64,000 nucleotides of DNA, from contig JAVXUO010002923.1 of NCBI GenBank assembly GCA_033065855.1, positions 314,001-378,000 on the forward strand, given 5' to 3'. This document shows, one piece after another, positions 59,295 through 64,000 of the stretch (its first letter is position 1; every line of letters starts with the position of its first letter). This DNA comes from Escallonia rubra (Eukaryota > Streptophyta > Magnoliopsida > Escalloniales > Escalloniaceae). The notes below the pieces were generated by a model. The model searched no databases. It worked only from the letters and a program-made list of their open reading frames with translations, and was not told where the DNA came from. The translations under genes were made by a program, and so were the position numbers.

Positions 59295-61384
59295 TTAAGC
59301 AATACCCATATCCAAAGCTCTGTCCAACCTTTTGCCAAAAGGTGTTGAAGGACAATGAACCAGCCTGTTATTCTGCAAAAGAGGAACAAGGATTCAACAT
59401 TCACTGGTGAAGGCATACACACCAAAATCTAAATTACGATTTGGATCATGTCGCTTTAGCCATATTGGAGGATCTTCTATTTGCCCTTGCAATGGGCTGG
59501 ATGCATACTACGTAAGCTTGTGACATAGTAGGCGCAACCAAGCCATGACAATATCTCGTGCATCCTACCCATTGATAGGGTTTAGGGTTTATCGAACCCC
59601 CAACTACTCTCAATTTGAGACCACATCGAATAGTCCATATGCATTATATATGGGTCCTGGTTGAAACTCAAACATTTTAAGGATAACACTATTGTACCGA
59701 ATTAATCCTTACCATATTTCCCTTGATTTTCGTGCAATGGAAAACCATTGATCCCACTTCATCATTTCAAGAGGTGATATTGAACATCATGTAATAATCT
59801 AGTGAACTGTGAAACTAGCTCCCAAACTTAAAAAGATTTCAAGAGGGAAGTGGAACCAAAGTTGTCAAATGGGAGAAGCAATACCTTTTTTGATGTGCCT
59901 GACATTCCTTTGCAAGACGAACCCGAGTCTGAATCCATGGTCTGCCCTGTATGACTCCAGTAACTCCCAACAGTACCTATAATCGGTATCTCATCCGGAC
60001 TACGCCTAGGTGACCGCCTTGGAGATAAAGATGCTGATAACTGTTTTAGTTCTTTAACAGTTAATGCTCCTAAAATCGGTCTGTCTTCAAAGCTTCTTGA
60101 AGAATTCCCAACAGAACAACTTGGACTACTCTCCTTTGCCATGGGTGTCTGTTCAGATTTGACCAACCAACTTGAAAGACTTGTATCAACTGCAACTTCA
60201 TTTTCTTTCAGCTTTGACCCGCGATTCACCAACTTAAGACTAGGCTCTTCACTGTATGGTATATCAAGGATATTCTCCTTCCCTTGATCCTTAGATTGCG
60301 GCAAGCTTGTTTTCGACTGAACCGCTTTCCACTGACTTAGATTTTCGATAGGATTCAAGACAGAATGAACATACTGGCTTCGGGACCTACCATTTTCCAT
60401 CTCTTTCCGAGGCAAAGTAAAGACTGGTATTGGACTGTTGACTTCCTTGTCGTCTGCTTCGACTGCATGTCCTTGCTTTCTTGATTCAATTGATAAAGAA
60501 AACAATGACTCAGAAGACTCTTGTAGGTCCACATCTTTGTATTCATCATCCACACTTGAGCAATTGTAGTACCCATGGTTAGGAGGATAGGAAATCATGC
60601 TGGAGGTGCTCGATTCTGAAACAATTTGGCCTTCATTTAAGCTCTCTTCTATAACTTGTTTTTCCTTTTCTTTCTCCTTCTCACCTCCACATAAACGCTT
60701 TGCAACTTCTTGACCTGGGACATCTTCATCGGTTTCTTTAGTACTCATGTAAAATGTAACTTTCTTTTCGGTACAGCTATTCACTTGCTCTTCCGAAAGG
60801 ATTTGGCCTTCATTTCCACTATCTTCTTCTGCATCTCTTTCCTTTTCTTTCTCCTCCTCACTTCCACATGAACGCTTTGCAACTCTTTGAGCCGAGGCAT
60901 CTTGATGGGTATCTTTAATCAAATCAAATGTAACTTTCTTTTTGATACAGCTACGCAATTGCTCTTCCTTCTTCTTACATCTATCAAGATATGTAGGGAA
61001 AAAATTAAAAGCCATAGCTTAACAAAGCTAAACGTAGATTAATGTAAGCAGGAAATTTGCCGGGGAAACACGACCAAAGAATTGACGGCTTACTCTGATT
61101 GTAAAAGGGGTTGAATGGAGTTGTCTGTGTTCTGCTCTTCTACAGGCTTTGTCGGTTGAAGGGGTTCACAATTTTCATGTCTCTGAAACCGATTTCAGAC
61201 AAAGATCACATGAGTAATCAAGTCGAACGGGTGTCAAACATTGGAATTTTAGGAAATTTGCAGCACAATGAGATATGTCTGAGCTGGGTTAGGGGCTTAC
61301 CTGACCAGCAGAGGGAGTTGAACTTGACGATTGATGGGATTTTTTATGCTTAGACGCACCAAAGCAAGCAATAAAGCAGCCCAT
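59295..61384 (-). CDS. Uncharacterised plant MGCF-type protein, four exons, about 448 residues
   Basis: Exons on the minus strand: 61384-61301, 61182-61094, 60980-59885 and 59372-59295 (stop TAA 59297-59295). All introns are GT-AG, and phases match at each join (0, 2, 0). The start MGCFIACFGASKHKKS fits N-terminal lipidation (Gly2, Cys3), which would favour a membrane site, but this is inference. Exon 3 has two KKVTF units (KKKVTFDLIKD, EKKVTFYMSTK), an acidic middle, SESLFSLSIESRKQ, NPIENLSQWKAV, DTSLSSWL, and the conserved end DRPILGALTVKEL ... SPRRSPRRSPDEIPIIGTVG. The last exon ends CPSTPFGKRLDRALDMGIA. From memory, these blocks recur in a plant protein family of unknown function. The gene looks intact. 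Running on past the 59885 donor (GTATTG) would give a shorter alternative end. Confidence 0.85.
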
Positions 61385-61450
61385 CTTTAGCAGTAAATGG
61401 GGTTGGTCTCCAAAAGGAGGGGGTGGATGCTTTAGGCGTTTTTGATAGTC

Positions 61451-61546
61451 GTCAACGGTCACCTGGAAAGGCTTTTGCAGTGTTTTGAACATATGACCGT
61501 TGGAAGGCTTGTAGGCTTTGCAGTGTTTTAAATTATGACCGTTGGC
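61451..61546 (-). promoter_or_regulatory. Three MSA-like (MYB3R) motifs before the MGCF-family gene
   Basis: The motifs are 61451-61460 (GTCAACGGTC, plus), 61495-61504 (TCCAACGGTC, minus) and 61537-61546 (GCCAACGGTC, minus). The M-phase activator consensus is YCYAACGGYYA; the middle one matches YCYAACGGYY exactly. They lie 67-162 bp upstream of the start codon. Known MSA-bearing plant genes are expressed in G2/M through MYB3R factors. Whether this gene is so regulated is inference. Confidence 0.55.
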
Positions 61547-62499
61547 GCTGACTATTCATCTATGTCTATGCTACAAGTTTAACACCTTTTAACTACCGAC
61601 ATGAAATGAAATGATGACAAATGAGATTCTAAGAAAATTTTTAAAACGTATACAAAATAAAAATCTTAATTAATAAATAACTACCTATAAAAATATTTTT
61701 AATTTTCATTAGTTAAAATTTATCAGAAAAATATAGTTAAAAAAATTTAAAGCCTAAGTTTGGTACGATAATGATAATTTGCTAACTTATTTTTTAACAC
61801 GTATGGCTAACTTATTTCTTCTACTATTTAAGATTTATTTTACTGAATATTACAATAAATAAATATACATTTAAGATTTATTTTACTGATTTCGATATTG
61901 CTTTTGCTTCCGTGTACGAGACTACAAGATTTAGACATGAAGGTTTTCTCTATTTTTCTCTTTCCATTTGCTATGAGTGCATAAAGAAAGTCTGTTTTGA
62001 ATACAAGTAAATAGAAAAACTTGTAATTAACAAAGTATAACAGTTATTTATTACGTGCTAGCTAATGGACCCGTAGATATACACAGGTTCAGATATAATT
62101 TTGTTGAGTTAAGATGTAATTTGGTTTTCTCTTCAATTATATATTTTGGTACAGTGAATGATATTTTGATTTAAACAAATAACTAAGAAAATGACTTCCA
62201 CTAAGGTCGCGCACGCGAACACACATACATAATAATCGACATCACTCAGGTATATAAATTAACCAATTACTTAAGACAATTTCGTTTCTTATTAATTTGT
62301 CATTGACTTTGTAGTATGATTTGTGAAATTGGGTACGTAAGAGATTAATGGAAAAATTATGCTTAAATATACTCAAAATGACGTATAAAATTACACTTGA
62401 AGTGCACTTAAAACCAGAATTTGAAAACTAGAATATTAGTATTCATAGGTAGAGCATGCAATTAGTAACCAATTATTTCATGCCAAATAAGAAAGTTAC
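61547..62499. other. AT-rich intergenic stretch
   Basis: I see no gene or repeat beyond AT-rich tracts. The left part may hold more of the MGCF-gene promoter. Confidence 0.5.
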
Positions 62500-62848
62500 T
62501 GTTAACCCTACGGTTATTTAACCTAGGATTATATTTGGTTTAGATGATAACTAACATTGATATTTCTGTTGTCTAACATGTATTGAGTTGATGAAGCAAT
62601 AGGAACAATCTCATACTCATGCAAACGGACTATTAGACAAGTAACACGGTCAAAGACTCTCAACGGAACGCATCAAAAAAGGAATTCGTCGATTGAATTT
62701 TACAACGCTTTATTTCCTTCTTTGTAAACTAGACGTAGAGAGATGATCGTTACGATGACTGTATACCTAGAACCTGCCCATAGGTTTTCCTTGCATGCAT
62801 AAAAGTTTTTCATTCTTTAAAAACTAGGAAACTGCATTTTCTGGAATG

Positions 62849-63000
62849 CAGTCGACTGCATTGGAATGCAGTCGACTGTAATACTTCCAGTAGCCTATTA
62901 CAGTCGACTGCATTTGGATTACAGTCGACTGTAAGTTGGAAATTTGAATTTCCAACGGCTACTTTGGGATTACAGTCGACTGCAATGGTGCAGTCGACTG
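62849..63000 (+). repeat. CAGTCGACTG palindrome array, six copies, solo LTR
   Basis: Six perfect copies lie at 62849-63000. The MSA-like TCCAACGGCTA (62951-62961) sits between copies four and five. Confidence 0.9.
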
Positions 63001-63063
63001 TATTTACCGTTTGGCGCAATAAATGCCCTACCTAACTCCAAACGGTCATATTTATTCCCACCT

Positions 63064-63072
63064 CTATAAATA
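63064..63072 (+). promoter_or_regulatory. TATA box of the solo LTR
   Basis: CTATAAATA lies 63 bp after the last palindrome, as in the 3' LTR of the full copia element. Confidence 0.65.
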
Positions 63073-63792
63073 CTCATTTTGGGCTTAGTTTTGATTCATC
63101 AATTGCATTGAAAGCTCTCTTATCTTTCATATACTCAAAGATCAAAGCAATTGTTCAATCTCTCTTATTTTTCATTGATTTCTCATCCATTTCAAGAGAG
63201 CATTTATTGTGAGCTTACATTTGAGAGATATACACTTTCATAAGTCATCATACACTCATCTCTCTTGTTCTAGTGCTTAAACTTGTACTCATCTACTTAT
63301 TGAGAGTGAAATCTTGTACACAATTCTTCATCTAAATGTTCTTGTATCAAAGCTTGAGGTTGTTAAGTTTTGGAGCTTTGGGATTGTCAAAGCTTGTTCT
63401 TGATGTGGGCATAGCATCAAGGGATTGTAAGAGGTTCGATCTTGACCCGTAAGGAAGATCATACTAGTGGATTCTAGGCCCTTTGAAGGGACTTCCTTGA
63501 AGGGGTGGACGTAGGCTTGAGGGTATATCAAGCCGAACCATTTAAATCTCTTTGTCAACTATCTCTAAACCCTTATCTCTTTACATTATCGTTTTACATT
63601 TTTGTTGAGATTGGTTAGTTTGCTTACTTGAGATATTGTGTTTGAGGTTTGTTGGTTGTAGCTTTTCAAATGTTATTCTTATCATCTCTAAGTTTGAAGT
63701 ATTTACTTGTTAATTTTTAAAGTAGTCTTAAAACCCTATTCATCACCCCCCCCCCCCCCACCTTCTAGGGTTATCTTTTTGGTTTCAGTTAC

Positions 63793-64000
63793 TTTATGTT
63801 ACACTATTGTAAGTACTGACTCTTTTTTTTTTTTTTTGGGTACAAAAAAGATAGCTTAAGAAATAAAAATCTAAAGAAGTCGGACACAACCAAATTCTTC
63901 TGTTCATTTACTTACTAACTGTTAAATAAACATTTTAACACTACTCAATTTATATAATTAGTGTGAGATCGACATCTTCAAATTTTCACTTTATGGCACA
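63793..64000. other. Right window edge, AT-rich, no gene seen
   Basis: There is a run of T at about 63823-63837. Nothing else is recognised. Confidence 0.5.

Larger units (their letters stand above)
62500..63787 (+). mobile_element. Solo LTR of the copia family, with clean 5-bp target duplication
   Basis: It starts TGTTAACCCTACGG and ends TTTTTGGTTTCA. GTTAC flanks it on both sides (62495-62499 and 63788-63792). It is 1288 bp, the same length as the 3' LTR at 16523-17810, and closely similar to it. It probably arose by recombination between the two LTRs of a full element. Confidence 0.93.

Overview
This is nuclear DNA from a flowering plant, probably a eudicot. Two spliced host genes sit at the edges and about 55 kb of nested transposable elements and virus fossils lie between them. 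There are no operons or prokaryotic signals. The host genes have GT-AG introns, and several elements carry the initiator-Met tRNA primer site typical of plant LTR elements.

Layout. 1-2056 (+): last four exons of PEX12, a peroxisomal RING protein. 2912-3019 (-): a degenerate copy of the last exon of the gene found at the far right. 4440-10247 (+): a broken Ty3/gypsy chromovirus-like element, split by a solo LTR of a copia family (8312-9685). 10943-12107: a nonautonomous Mutator-like element with a 66-bp C-rich minisatellite. 13591-14984: a second gypsy relic. 14985-31755 (+): a nearly genome-length, circularly permuted endogenous caulimovirid, split by an 8.1-kb Ty1/copia element (16523-24635, minus strand) with two LTRs and a CCTTC target duplication. 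31756-39028: two PIF/Harbinger copies head to head, each carrying a small gene with a viroplasmin domain as well as Myb/SANT and DDE transposase genes. 42688-57082: a 14.4-kb palindrome, each arm holding a plant-mobile-domain (PMD) gene cut by a hAT element. 57083-59000: satellites and tandem duplications. 59295-61384 (-): an intact-looking four-exon gene of an uncharacterised plant family starting MGCF, with three mitosis-type MSA motifs just upstream. 62500-63787: a clean solo LTR of the same copia family, with a GTTAC duplication.

The observations I rate highest are: (1) the viroplasmin-domain gene inside a Harbinger transposon; (2) the 14.4-kb palindrome, possibly a Mutator-like unit with 9-bp flanking repeats; (3) arrays of a 10-bp palindrome (CAGTCGACTG) placed just upstream of the TATA box in every copy of one copia LTR family, together with MSA-like motifs; and (4) an open caulimovirid first ORF built from an internal duplication.

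How the parts interact: PEX12 and the MGCF-type gene are ordinary host genes. Everything between them behaves as an insertion sink. The order of insertion can be read directly: the caulimovirid came before the copia element inside it, and the gypsy element came before the solo LTR inside it. The two inverted duplications could each give long hairpin RNA, so this stretch is a candidate small-RNA source. All calls come from reading the sequence; no database search was run.
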